This document shows positions 54,675-63,081 of a DNA stretch of 64,000 nt, piece after piece. The position numbers and the translations under genes were made by a program. The DNA comes from Microlunatus capsulatus (lineage in GTDB: Bacteria; Actinomycetota; Actinomycetes; Propionibacteriales; Propionibacteriaceae). Location of the stretch: the NCBI RefSeq assembly GCF_017876495.1, contig NZ_JAGIOB010000001.1, positions 3,286,001 to 3,350,000 of the forward strand, written 5' to 3'. The notes beneath the pieces were generated by a model, which saw only the letters and a list, made by a program, of their open reading frames with translations, did not search any database and was not told the origin of the DNA. Each line of letters begins with the position of its first letter. The first letter of the stretch is position 1.

Positions 54675-55622
54675 GTGGGCATCACAGACGTCGCCGTCGT
54701 CGGAGCGGGCTACATGGGGGGCGGCATCGCCCAGGTGCTGGCGATGGCCGGTTTCCGGGTCGCCATCACCGACGCCGACGCCGACACCACCCTCCGGCAC
54801 CGCGACCGGCTGTACGCCGAGGCGGCCGAGTTCGAGCGGGAGGGCCTGTTCGACCCGGGCTCGGCGGCGCTGGTCGAGGCCAACCTGCGGGCCGCGAGCA
54901 GCCTGGCCGACGCCGTCGAGGGCGCTGACTTCGTCGAGGAGGCCGTCCTCGAGGTGACCGAGGTGAAGGGCCCGGTGCTCCGCGACATCGAGGCCGTCGC
55001 CCGGCCCGGCACCGTCATCGGCAGCAACACCTCGACGCTCCCGATCGGCAGCCTGGCGGCGTACCTCAGCCGGCCGGCCCAGTTCCTCGGCGTCCACTTC
55101 TCCAACCCGGCGCCCTTCATCCCGGGCGTCGAGCTGATCGCGCACGCGGGCACGGAGGAGGCGGCCGTCGTCGCGTCCGAGGAGGTCGTCGCGGCCACCG
55201 GCAAGCTCAGCGCCCGGGTCAGCGACCAGGCCGGCTTCGTGCTCAACCGGCTGCAGTACGTGCTGCTGCGGGAGGCCGTCAACCTCGTCGAGGAGGGCGT
55301 GGCCACCGCCGAGGACGTCGACACGATCGTCCGGACGACCTTCGGCTACCGGCTGCCCTTCTTCGGGCCCTTCGCCATCGCCGACATGGCGGGCCTCGAC
55401 GTCTACGCCGCGGGCTTCAAGACGCTCTCGGAGCACTACGGCGAGCGGCTGGCCACGCCGGCGATGCTCACCGAGCTCGTCGAGGCCGGCAAGTACGGCG
55501 TCAAGAAGGACGGCGGCTTCGTCACCCCGGCCGGCGACCAGGCGCCGCTGGTCGCCTACCGCAACCGCGCCTACGCGCGGCTCGGCCAGCTGCTGCGCGA
55601 GCTCGGCCCCGCGCCCCGCTGA
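54675..55622 (+). CDS. 3-hydroxyacyl-CoA dehydrogenase-family NAD oxidoreductase
   Basis: 315 aa from GTG 54675. Rossmann motif VAVVGAGYMGGGIAQVLAMAGF, then VEGADFVEEAVLEVTEVKGPVLRDIEA, GSNTSTLPIGSLA, LGVHFSNPAPFIPGVELIA (catalytic His region) and the C-terminal helical domain VSDQAGFVLNRLQYVLLREAVNLVEEG. The short single-domain form also covers L-gulonate 3-dehydrogenase-like enzymes; with a sugar-isomerase-like gene 44 bp downstream, a sugar-acid substrate is as likely as an acyl-CoA. Confidence 0.85.
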   Translation: MGITDVAVVGAGYMGGGIAQVLAMAGFRVAITDADADTTLRHRDRLYAEAAEFEREGLFDPGSAALVEANLRAASSLADAVEGADFVEEAVLEVTEVKGPVLRDIEAVARPGTVIGSNTSTLPIGSLAAYLSRPAQFLGVHFSNPAPFIPGVELIAHAGTEEAAVVASEEVVAATGKLSARVSDQAGFVLNRLQYVLLREAVNLVEEGVATAEDVDTIVRTTFGYRLPFFGPFAIADMAGLDVYAAGFKTLSEHYGERLATPAMLTELVEAGKYGVKKDGGFVTPAGDQAPLVAYRNRAYARLGQLLRELGPAPR

Positions 55623-55666
55623 CCGCGGCCCGTCCCGGCCCACCCGACCCACCCCGAGGAGACCCG

Positions 55667-56617
55667 ATGACGAGCGCGCCCGACCCCTCCACCTGGACCG
55701 CCGAGACCTGGCCCGTCGCGGCCGCGATGCTGGCCTTCGGCGGCACCGACTCCCGCGGCGGCCCGATCCAGGACGCCGACCCGGAGGAGTGGCTGCGCCA
55801 GCTCCGGCTGGTCCGGCGGATGGGCTTCACCGAGGTGGACCCGACCGACACGTGGGTGCGGGTGGGCGACCTGGACGACGCCCGGCTGGAGGACTTCCGC
55901 GCCGTGCTGGCCGATGCCGGGCTGACCATCCCCGCGGTCTCCACCTCCCGGCGCAGCGTGATGGACCCCGAGCGCGGCGAGGAATACCTCGCCTACAGCC
56001 ACCGGCTGCTGGACCGGGCGGCCGCGCTGGACGTGCCGGTCGTGAGCTTCGGCTTCTTCCAGGCCTTCACCCCGGCGCAGGAGAAGGCCCTGTGGTTCTG
56101 GCTGGAGCCGGGCTGGCAGGACGACGAGTCGCCCGAGGTGCGGGCGCTGGCTGCCTCCCGGATCCGCGAGCTCGCCGGGCACGCGGCGGCCAACGGGCAG
56201 CAGATCACCCTCGAGATGTACGAGGACACCTACGTCGGCACCTGCGACTCGGCCGTCGCCTTCCTGGCCGAGGTCGACCACCCGGCGTGCGGCCTCAATC
56301 CCGACATCGGCAACTTCATCCGCCTGCACCGCCCGATCGAGCCGGTCCCGCAGATGCTGGAGAAGGTGCTGCCGCACGCGAACTACTGGCACGTGAAGAA
56401 CTACCTGCGCGACGAGGACCCGGCCAGCGGCACGGTGACGACGTTCCCGGTGCCGATGGACATGGGGCTGATCAACTACCGGACGGCCATCGCGCGGGCG
56501 CTGGAGCTGGGGTTCCGCGGCGCCTTCCTCTGCGAGCACTACGGCAGCGACAGCCTCGGGGTGATCGCGAAGAACAAGACCTACGTCCGCGAGGTGCTCG
56601 CCACCCTGCTCGACTGA
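55667..56617 (+). CDS. Sugar phosphate isomerase/epimerase family TIM-barrel protein
   Basis: 316 aa xylose-isomerase-like barrel from ATG 55667 with GAGGAG upstream. Candidate metal ligands: Glu in TLEMYEDTYVG, Asp in LNPDIGNFIR, His in YWHVKNYLRD, and Glu in FLCEHYGSDS. Co-directional with the upstream dehydrogenase, with which it probably forms a two-gene catabolic unit. Substrate unknown: such proteins isomerise, epimerise or dehydrate sugars and inositols. Confidence 0.85.
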   Translation: MTSAPDPSTWTAETWPVAAAMLAFGGTDSRGGPIQDADPEEWLRQLRLVRRMGFTEVDPTDTWVRVGDLDDARLEDFRAVLADAGLTIPAVSTSRRSVMDPERGEEYLAYSHRLLDRAAALDVPVVSFGFFQAFTPAQEKALWFWLEPGWQDDESPEVRALAASRIRELAGHAAANGQQITLEMYEDTYVGTCDSAVAFLAEVDHPACGLNPDIGNFIRLHRPIEPVPQMLEKVLPHANYWHVKNYLRDEDPASGTVTTFPVPMDMGLINYRTAIARALELGFRGAFLCEHYGSDSLGVIAKNKTYVREVLATLLD

Positions 56618-56658
56618 GGGCGGCCCGACCGCACCGCACCGGCCGGCCGGCCGGCCGG

Positions 56659-57987
56659 TCAGGTCAGGGCGCCCGCCACCACGGCGGCCAGCTCGGCGGC
56701 GTCCGGGCCCTCGTCGAACGCCGGCCGCCAGCCGCTGGCGTACACCGCGCGAGCCCGCTCCCGGACCGGGTCGAGCACCTCGGGCCCGGCCAGCATCGCC
56801 GCGTAGGGGCCGACGGCCGCCCCGATGGCCGGGTCGACCGCCGCCGCGGCCATCACCAGGTCCGAGGGCAGCGGACCGTCGAGGTCGACGTCCTCGCCGC
56901 GCCACCGGCGGCGCAGGCCGTCGTCCATCACCGCGTGGTCCTCGACCCAGGGCCGCACGCGGGCGTCGCACCAGGCGTCGAAGGCGTGGCCGAGGGCGTC
57001 GACGTCGCGCCCGTGCTCGTCGACGAGGGCGAGCAGCTGCTGGGCCTGCAGCAGGCTCAGCGTGACGCCGCGGCCGAAGTTCGGGGTGGTGGTGCCGACG
57101 GCGTCGCCCACCAGCACCAGGCCGGGGAGCGCCAGCCGGCCGTCGGGGTGGGTCTGCGGCCGGTAGTGGTTGAACAGCCGGCCGCCGGGCAGCACGTCGG
57201 TGAGCGGCCGGGAGCGCTCCGGGTCGGTCCAGGTGTCGAGGCCGGGGACCGCCCGGCACGCCGCCTCGAACGCGGCCGCGTGCCGCAGCCCGAGCAGCGC
57301 GCGGGTCGCCGTCGGGCGCAGCAGCACCACCGAGAAGATGCCCCGCTCGTGCGGGAAGAGGATCACCTGGTAGCCGTCGAGGTCGGCCTGCCAGGCCATC
57401 GGGTTGGTCAACGGCCCCGGGCCGGCTCCCGGACGCAGCTGGTACTGCCGGTCGACGTAGGCGATGCCGCAGTCCCCGCCCGCGGTCGGGGCCGGGCGGA
57501 CGGCTGCGGTGGCCCGGCCGGAGCGGCCCGCCGCGTCGAGCACCAGGTCAGCGGCGACGGTCGTCCCGTCGACGGCGAGGCCCGCGGCCCGGCCGTCCTC
57601 GACGAGGACGGCGTCCACGTGCCCGGGTCGGAAGTCGACGCCCGGCTCGGCCAGCGCGGCGGCCCGCAGCGCCGTCTCGAAGGTCTCCCGCCGCGACAGC
57701 ACGGTCATCAGCCGCCGGCTGCCGTCCGGGAGGGTGACGAAGGTGGGCTCGGCCCCGGCCTCGTCCCACCGGGCGGCGGCCCCGGGGAGCTCGGCCTCCA
57801 GCGCGGTCCGGCAGGGGGCGCGGAAGGCGTGGGCGTGGTGGAACTGCATGACCCCGCGGCGGGGCCAGCGGCCGTCCGCGCCGGGGCCGGTGTCCCGGTC
57901 GACGACGGTGACGGCGTGCCCGCGGCGGGCGAGCCCGCCGGCGAGGAACAGCCCGGTGGGTCCTGCCCCGATGATCCCGACCCTCAT
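56659..57987 (-). CDS. FAD-dependent monooxygenase (PHBH-fold)
   Basis: 442 aa from ATG 57987. FAD motif VGIIGAGPTGLFLAGGLARRGHAVTVVDRD, the RFE-type second motif SRRETFETALRAAAL, and the GD motif LVLVGDAVGTTTPNFGRGVTLSLLQAQQLL. The middle resembles flavin oxidoreductases of secondary metabolism and geranylgeranyl-reductase-like proteins. VLDAAGRSGRATA is also conserved. No partner genes. The lone position and unknown substrate make it an orphan oxygenase or halogenase-like enzyme. Confidence 0.82.
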   Translation of the reverse strand: MRVGIIGAGPTGLFLAGGLARRGHAVTVVDRDTGPGADGRWPRRGVMQFHHAHAFRAPCRTALEAELPGAAARWDEAGAEPTFVTLPDGSRRLMTVLSRRETFETALRAAALAEPGVDFRPGHVDAVLVEDGRAAGLAVDGTTVAADLVLDAAGRSGRATAAVRPAPTAGGDCGIAYVDRQYQLRPGAGPGPLTNPMAWQADLDGYQVILFPHERGIFSVVLLRPTATRALLGLRHAAAFEAACRAVPGLDTWTDPERSRPLTDVLPGGRLFNHYRPQTHPDGRLALPGLVLVGDAVGTTTPNFGRGVTLSLLQAQQLLALVDEHGRDVDALGHAFDAWCDARVRPWVEDHAVMDDGLRRRWRGEDVDLDGPLPSDLVMAAAAVDPAIGAAVGPYAAMLAGPEVLDPVRERARAVYASGWRPAFDEGPDAAELAAVVAGALT

Positions 57988-58186
57988 GTCCGCCCCGGTC
58001 CTCCGGCGTCCCTGCCGGACCTGGCCGACGATCCTCCGGGGCCCGGAGCGGGTCAAGGGTGTTTCCCGTCCAGGGCCAGGGGCTCGGCCGGGAGGGGAGC
58101 CGGCGGGCGTGGCGGCCGCCGCCCGCCTCGGGACCGCCACGCGCCGGAGCGGCCGGGGCCTCAGGGGGCCCCGGCCGCGGTCCGTG

Positions 58187-58465
58187 TCAGGCGTGCGCGC
58201 TGCGGCGGCCGCCCACCCGGGTCCAGATGAGCAGGACGATGACGGCGCCGATGACCGAGCCGATGATCCCGGCCGGCTGCAGCAGGCCGCTGCCGGAGTC
58301 CTGGCCGAAGAGCAGGTAGCCGAGGAAGCCGCCGACGAACGAGCCGACGATCCCCAGCAGGATCGTCATCGGGATCGAGAGGCCCTGCCGGCCGGGCACC
58401 AGCAGGCGTGCGAGCGCGCCGGCGATGAGGCCGACGACGATGATGCTCAGGATGAGTCCCAGCAT
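58187..58465 (-). CDS. GlsB/YeaQ/YmgE family stress membrane protein
   Basis: 92 aa, three transmembrane helices: LGLILSIIVVGLIAGALARLL, MTILLGIVGSFVGGFLGYLLF and AGIIGSVIGAVIVLLIWTRVG. The signature LIAGALARLLVPGRQG and the GIVGSFVGG glycine zipper identify the transglycosylase-associated family. Usually stress-induced in actinobacteria. Divergent from the response regulator; the 142-bp gap holds both promoters. Confidence 0.9.
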   Translation of the reverse strand: MLGLILSIIVVGLIAGALARLLVPGRQGLSIPMTILLGIVGSFVGGFLGYLLFGQDSGSGLLQPAGIIGSVIGAVIVLLIWTRVGGRRSAHA

Positions 58466-58607
58466 GATGTGCCCTTCTGTCGGGTACGTGGGTCACGTAC
58501 CGGGGCGGCCCGGGGGGTCCGGGCCGGCGGGGCGGAAGCCCTGCACTCCTCAATCAACCACCCCTGGGGCGGGTGCGGTACACCCCTAGGTGGGTTACTG
58601 TCGGCCC

Positions 58608-59273
58608 GTGAACCCGCCGCCCGCCCCGATCACCGTCGCCCTGGTCGACGACTACGACGTCGTCGTCATCGGCGTCGCGCACATCCTCGAGCAGTACCGG
58701 GGGCGCGTGGTGATCGCCGAGCTGGACACCAACAAGGGCCTCCACGACGACGTCGACATCGTGCTCTACGACTCCTTCGCCCAGCCCGAGGCCGACCACG
58801 AGGAGATCCGGGTCCTGGTGGCGAACCCGCGGGCCCGGCACGTGGTCGTCTACACCTGGAACTTCCACCCCGACCTGGTCGCGACCGCGCGGGAGGCGGG
58901 TGTGCACGGGTACCTCTCGAAGGCCCTGCCGGCCCGCGAGCTCGTCGACGCGCTCGAGCGGGTGCACGCCGGCGAGCAGGTGTTCACCGAGGCGCCGGGC
59001 CGGGCGCGCGCCGTCAGCGGCCTCAACTGGCCGGGGCGCACCGAGGGCCTGACCGACCGCGAGGCCGAGATCCTCGCGCTGATCACCCAGGGCAAGAACA
59101 ACGCCGAGGTGGCCGCGCTCACCTACCTCAGCCCCAACACGGTGAAGTCCTACATCCGGACGGTCTACCGCAAGATCGGCGCCGGCAGCCGGACGCAGGC
59201 GGTGCTGTGGGGCGTCGGGCACGGCTTCACGCCCGACCACCACCGCATCGACCACTGGCGCGGCGGCCCCTGA
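58608..59273 (+). CDS. LuxR-type response regulator
   Basis: 221 aa from GTG 58608, 6 nt after TACTGT. Receiver domain: VALVDDYDVVVIGV (Asp14/Asp15), phosphoacceptor Asp55 in IVLYDSFAQ, and Lys105 in GYLSKALPA. DNA-binding NarL/LuxR domain from about 145: LTDREAEILALITQGKNNAEVAALTYLSPNTVKSYIRTVYRKIGA. No histidine kinase is adjacent, so it is an orphan. It may control the divergent stress-membrane gene. Confidence 0.9.
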   Translation: MNPPPAPITVALVDDYDVVVIGVAHILEQYRGRVVIAELDTNKGLHDDVDIVLYDSFAQPEADHEEIRVLVANPRARHVVVYTWNFHPDLVATAREAGVHGYLSKALPARELVDALERVHAGEQVFTEAPGRARAVSGLNWPGRTEGLTDREAEILALITQGKNNAEVAALTYLSPNTVKSYIRTVYRKIGAGSRTQAVLWGVGHGFTPDHHRIDHWRGGP

Positions 59274-59305
59274 GCCGGACGACGAGCCCGTCGCCCGGGT
59301 CCGGG

Positions 59306-59818
59306 TCAGCCGTCGAGCCGGAAGGCCAGCCGGGTCTGCCAGCGGCTCATGTCGGGCTCGACGGCGGGGTCGGTCTCCATCCACTCCAGCCGGCTGCCCC
59401 ACACCTCGCCGTCCTCGCCGGGCCGCACGTCGAAGGCGAGGCCCTGCGCCGCGGTCCAGGCCAGCAGCTCACCCGTCACCCGGACCAGGTCGGCGGGGTG
59501 GCCGACGTAGGTCGTCGTCACGTAGCGGCCGGCCGGCAGCACGCCCGGGCGGACCTCGCCCTCGCCGTCGAGCACGTCGGCGGTCGGGACGCCGGCCTCC
59601 ATCACCAGCCGGCGGTCCATGTCGATGACGCGGTAGCGGAAGAAGGGCGGGCCGGCCGGCTCGACGCCCTGGCCGGCGAGCCAGCCCTCGACCTCGCCGA
59701 AGCGGTCGGCGAGGGCCGGGATCGTCTCCATGGTGACCTCGCCGGTGACGGCGACGTAGGGCTGGGGGCCCTCCTCGACGACGGCGAACACGGACTCAGG
59801 GGTGCGGGTCTGCTCCAT
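59306..59818 (-). CDS. GyrI-like small-molecule-binding domain protein
   Basis: 170 aa with no HTH. The SHS2-type GyrI/effector-binding pattern is seen in [80 protein letters not shown] and the closing [26 protein letters not shown]. Stand-alone members bind or hydrolyse lipophilic or cyclopropanoid compounds, or act as drug sponges. Convergent with the response regulator gene. Confidence 0.78.
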   Translation of the reverse strand: MEQTRTPESVFAVVEEGPQPYVAVTGEVTMETIPALADRFGEVEGWLAGQGVEPAGPPFFRYRVIDMDRRLVMEAGVPTADVLDGEGEVRPGVLPAGRYVTTTYVGHPADLVRVTGELLAWTAAQGLAFDVRPGEDGEVWGSRLEWMETDPAVEPDMSRWQTRLAFRLDG

Positions 59819-60147
59819 GCCCGCTCAGACCGCGGCCGCCCGGGGAACTCATCGGCCGGCGGCCGGTGGAGCCCGCGCGTCGCGCGGGCCGACGGCCGCC
59901 GACGGGCGGGCGTCGGGCAGGTTTCGGTCACGTGAAGGAGCGGCGTGGCGCGGGAGGAGGGGTGCGCGCCGGTCGTAGCGTCCCGGGTACGGGCCGTGGG
60001 GAAGCGGCCCGTGCGGGAGGCGATGCATGCACCGTCGCACGACGGGCACGACGACCGGGCCGGCCACGGCCCGGGGACGGCTCCGGCTCACCACGTGACC
60101 GTGGGGCCGGACGCGGACCCGCGTGCGGCCCTCAGAAGGGCAGACCC
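59819..60147 (+). other. Upstream region of phoH2 with possible small ORF
   Basis: 329 bp without a certain gene. TAGCGT at 59977-59982 is promoter-like. An open frame from GTG 59945 (84 codons, or from GTG 59996 or ATG 60023) ends at 60199 inside phoH2. A phoAT antitoxin gene occupies a comparable place in mycobacteria, but the peptide here has no clear conserved pattern. Confidence 0.35.
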
Positions 60148-61446
60148 GTGTCAGAGACCTCGCGCCGCACCTACGTCGTGGACACCTCCGTGCTGCTGAG
60201 CGACCCGCACGCCCTGCGGCGCTTCGCCGAGCACGACGTCATCCTCCCCGTCGTGGTGATCACCGAGCTGGAGGCGAAACGCCACCACGCCGAGCTGGGC
60301 TACTTCGCCCGGACCGCGCTGCGGTACCTGGACGACCTGCGGCTCAGCGCCGGCCGGCTGGACGCGCCGCTGCCCGTCAACGACCTCGGCGGCACGGTGC
60401 ACGTCGAGCTCAACCACACCGACCCGAGGGCGCTGCCCGACGGCTTCCGGCTGGGGGACGACGACTCGCGGATCCTGGCGGTCGCCCTCAACTTCGCCGC
60501 CGAGGGGCGCGACGTCACCCTGGTCTCCAAGGACCTGCCGATGCGGGTCAAGGCCTCGGCCGTCGGCCTGCGGGCCGAGGAGTACCGCGCCGAGCTGGCC
60601 GTCTCGACCGAGTGGACCGGGATGACCGAGGTGGAGGTCGAGCCCGGCCAGGTGTCCGACCTCTACGACGCCGGCGTCGTGGACCTCGAGGAGGCCCGCG
60701 ACCTGCCCTGCCACACCGGGGTGGTGCTGCTGAGCAGCAGCGGGTCGGCTCTGGCCCGGGTGACGCCGGGCAAGCAGCTGCGGCTGGTCAAGGACCGCGA
60801 CGCCTTCGGCCTGCACGGCCGCTCCGCCGAGCAGCGGGTGGCCCTGGACCTGCTGCTGGACCCGTCCGTCGGGATCGTCTCCCTGGGCGGCCGGGCCGGC
60901 ACGGGCAAGTCGGCCCTGGCGCTCTGCGCCGGGCTGGAGGCGGTGCTCGAGCGGCGCCAGCACGCCAAGGTGGTCGTCTTCCGCCCGCTCTACGCCGTCG
61001 GGGGCCAGGAGCTCGGCTACCTGCCCGGCAGCGAGGGCGAGAAGATGGCGCCCTGGGCCCAGGCCGTGTTCGACACCCTGGGGGCGGTCGCCTCGAAGGA
61101 GGTGGTCGAGGAGGTCGTCGAGCGCGGGCTGCTCGAGGTGCTGCCGCTCACCCACATCCGCGGCCGCTCCCTGCACGACGCCTTCGTCATCGTCGACGAG
61201 GCCCAGTCGCTGGAGCGCAACGTGCTGCTCACCGTGCTCAGCCGGATCGGGCAGGACTCGCGAGTGGTCCTCACCCACGACGTGGCCCAGCGCGACAACC
61301 TCCGGGTCGGCCGCCACGACGGCGTGGTCGCCGTCGTCGAGAAGCTCAAGGGCCACCCGCTGTTCGCCCACGTGACGCTGCACCGGTCCGAGCGCTCGCC
61401 GATCGCCGCCCTGGTCACCGAGATGCTGGAGGACATCCCGGTCTGA
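60148..61446 (+). CDS. phoH2: PhoH2: PIN-domain RNase fused to PhoH ATPase/helicase
   Basis: 432 aa from GTG 60148. N-terminal PIN nuclease domain (1-140): [13 protein letters not shown] with Asp12, [10 protein letters not shown], and [14 protein letters not shown]-terminal PhoH ATPase: Walker [15 protein letters not shown] with Lys254, [26 protein letters not shown], and Walker [15 protein letters not shown]. Related mycobacterial PhoH2 unwinds and cleaves RNA as the effector of a toxin-antitoxin pair. Same order as Rv1095 near fumarase (from memory). Confidence 0.95.
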   Translation: MSETSRRTYVVDTSVLLSDPHALRRFAEHDVILPVVVITELEAKRHHAELGYFARTALRYLDDLRLSAGRLDAPLPVNDLGGTVHVELNHTDPRALPDGFRLGDDDSRILAVALNFAAEGRDVTLVSKDLPMRVKASAVGLRAEEYRAELAVSTEWTGMTEVEVEPGQVSDLYDAGVVDLEEARDLPCHTGVVLLSSSGSALARVTPGKQLRLVKDRDAFGLHGRSAEQRVALDLLLDPSVGIVSLGGRAGTGKSALALCAGLEAVLERRQHAKVVVFRPLYAVGGQELGYLPGSEGEKMAPWAQAVFDTLGAVASKEVVEEVVERGLLEVLPLTHIRGRSLHDAFVIVDEAQSLERNVLLTVLSRIGQDSRVVLTHDVAQRDNLRVGRHDGVVAVVEKLKGHPLFAHVTLHRSERSPIAALVTEMLEDIPV

Positions 61447-61464
61447 TCACGGTCGGGCAACGGT

Positions 61465-61517
61465 CACCCTGCCCACCGCCGAACATTTCATCTCGGTAAC
61501 GGTGGTGTGGCAGGGTG
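61465..61517 (+). terminator. Hairpin between phoH2 and the transglycosylase-like gene
   Basis: CACCCTGCC plus CACCG (61465-61478) pairs with CGGTG (61500-61504) and GGCAGGGTG (61509-61517), with a 4-nt bulge and a 21-nt AT-richer loop. It reaches to 7 nt before the preferred start, so it could also shape translation initiation. Confidence 0.5.
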
Positions 61518-61523
61518 TCCACC

Positions 61524-62342
61524 GTGCGTCGTCTCGTCCAACATGCCGCCCTCGGGGTGGCCGGCACCGCCCTGGCCGTCACCGCGGCCGTCGCCGGCCT
61601 CGGCAGCCCGGCCGTGAGCGGGACCGCGATCGCGGTCCCCGCGCCGGTCACCGCCCCCGCGGCCGACCCGGCGTCCGTCGCCTCCGAGCGCGCCACCCGC
61701 GAGGCCGCCGCCACCCGGAGCGCCGAGCGGCAGCGTCTCGAGGCCGCCGTCGGGCAGGCCGTCCAGCGCAGCGCGACGCTCAGCGCCCAGCAGCAGGCCG
61801 TCGCCGAGAAGCAGACCGCCCTCGCGGCCGAGCGCGCGGCCGCCGCGGCGCAGCGCAAGGCGGAGAAGGCGCAGGCGAAGGCGGAGGCGGCCCGCGCGGA
61901 GAAGAAGGCGAGAGCGGCGGCGAAGGCCGAGGCCAGAGCCGAGGAGAAGGCGGACGCGGCCCGCGAGAAGGCCGAGGCCGAGGCCGCGGAGGAGGCCCGG
62001 CGGGAACGCGTCAAGGAGCAGGGCTACGAGCCGGGCACCACCGACCCCCGCGCGATGGCCCGGCAGATCCTGCAGAACCGGTTCGGCTACGGCGCCGACC
62101 AGTACAGCTGCTTCGACAACATCATCTCGCGCGAGAGCAGCTGGCGGGTGGACGCCACCAACGCCAGCTCCGGCGCCTACGGCCTCGCGCAGGCCCTGCC
62201 CGGCTCCAAGATGGCCAGCGTCGCCGGCGACTGGCGGACCAACCCCGCGACCCAGATCATCTGGGCCGTCGGCTACATGGACGACCGCTACGGCAGCCCC
62301 TGCCAGGCTTGGGGCTTCTGGAGCGCGAACAACTGGTACTGA
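61524..62342 (+). CDS. Secreted coiled-coil protein with transglycosylase-like C-terminal domain
   Basis: 272 aa from GTG 61524 (AGGG 8 nt upstream; GTG 61515 lies inside a hairpin). Signal peptide (about 1-35). A long Ala/Glu/Lys/Arg coiled coil (about 50-170) is followed by a lysozyme-like domain of about 90 residues: ARQILQNRFGYGADQYSCFDNIISRESSWRVDATNASSGAYGLAQALPGSKM, with the catalytic Glu in ISRESSW and GAYGLAQA, as in SLT/aggregation-promoting proteins. Two Cys may pair. Likely a peptidoglycan hydrolase. Confidence 0.88.
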   Translation: MRRLVQHAALGVAGTALAVTAAVAGLGSPAVSGTAIAVPAPVTAPAADPASVASERATREAAATRSAERQRLEAAVGQAVQRSATLSAQQQAVAEKQTALAAERAAAAAQRKAEKAQAKAEAARAEKKARAAAKAEARAEEKADAAREKAEAEAAEEARRERVKEQGYEPGTTDPRAMARQILQNRFGYGADQYSCFDNIISRESSWRVDATNASSGAYGLAQALPGSKMASVAGDWRTNPATQIIWAVGYMDDRYGSPCQAWGFWSANNWY

Positions 62343-62639
62343 GTTGTTTGTCCTCGCTCCGCGCTGCGTTGTCTGTCCTCGCTCCGCTCGGGCGCGGCCC
62401 GCGCTCTGATCCTCCGAGGTTCGTTCGTCGCCGCGGAGACGAAGAGCGTGTCTCCGCGGCTCCTCCTCACCTCGCAGGCGCGCGGGCCGGCGGGGGTCGG
62501 CAACTGCTGAGGGGTCGTCGGCGATGGCCGGCTCCCGGTGCGGGCTGTCAGCGGTTCCTGAGCAGCCGATCACTTCGAGGGTCTTCGGGGGTCTGAGTTG
62601 CAGCGTCGGTGCGGTGCCGGCGTCGAGAGGAGCTCCGCC
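62343..62639 (+). other. Intergenic region with hairpin and short direct repeats
   Basis: Starts with two direct copies of a GTTGTYTGTCCTCGCTCCGC unit (near 62343 and 62369). A perfect hairpin follows. No gene seen; an SD GAGAGGAG stands before ATG 62640. Confidence 0.5.
62431..62459 (+). terminator. Hairpin downstream of the transglycosylase-like gene
   Basis: CCGCGGAGAC (62431-62440) pairs perfectly with GTCTCCGCGG (62450-62459), loop GAAGAGCGT. Confidence 0.65.
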
Positions 62640-63050
62640 ATGTCGTCCGTGCTCAACCCCTACGTCAACCTCCGCGGCCGCGCCCGGGAGGCCCTGGAGT
62701 TCTACCAGGGCGTCTTCGGCGGGGAGGTCGCCGTCTCCACCTTCGGCGAGTTCGGGATGGAGGGCCCGCAGGCCGACCAGGTCATGCACGGGCAGCTGGA
62801 CACGCCGAAGGGGTTCACCCTGATGGTCTCCGACGCCCCCGAGGGCATGCCGGGCAGCGAGGGCTCGAACATCACCATCTGCCTCAGCGGCGACGACGTC
62901 GACGACCTCACCGGCTACTTCCACGGGCTGGCCGAGGGCGGGCAGGTCACCACCCCGCTGGAGGAGCAGATGTGGGGCGACCACTACGGCGCCCTCACCG
63001 ACCGCTTCGGGGTGGACTGGATGGCCAACATCGCCACCCCGAAGGCCTGA
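62640..63050 (+). CDS. VOC family protein (PhnB-like)
   Basis: 136 aa from ATG 62640 with GAGAGGAG upstream. Vicinal-oxygen-chelate fold: NPYVNLRGRAREALEFYQGVFGGEVAVSTFGEF and the second half MWGDHYGALTDRFGVDWMANIA, the PhnB/3-demethylubiquinone-methyltransferase-like signature. HGQLDTPKGFTLMVSDAPEG is also typical. Function unknown; family members bind metals or small toxic molecules. Convergent with the fumarase gene. Confidence 0.9.
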   Translation: MSSVLNPYVNLRGRAREALEFYQGVFGGEVAVSTFGEFGMEGPQADQVMHGQLDTPKGFTLMVSDAPEGMPGSEGSNITICLSGDDVDDLTGYFHGLAEGGQVTTPLEEQMWGDHYGALTDRFGVDWMANIATPKA

Positions 63051-63081
63051 CCGCCCGCCCGGTCCCGAGCGGGCGGCTGCC

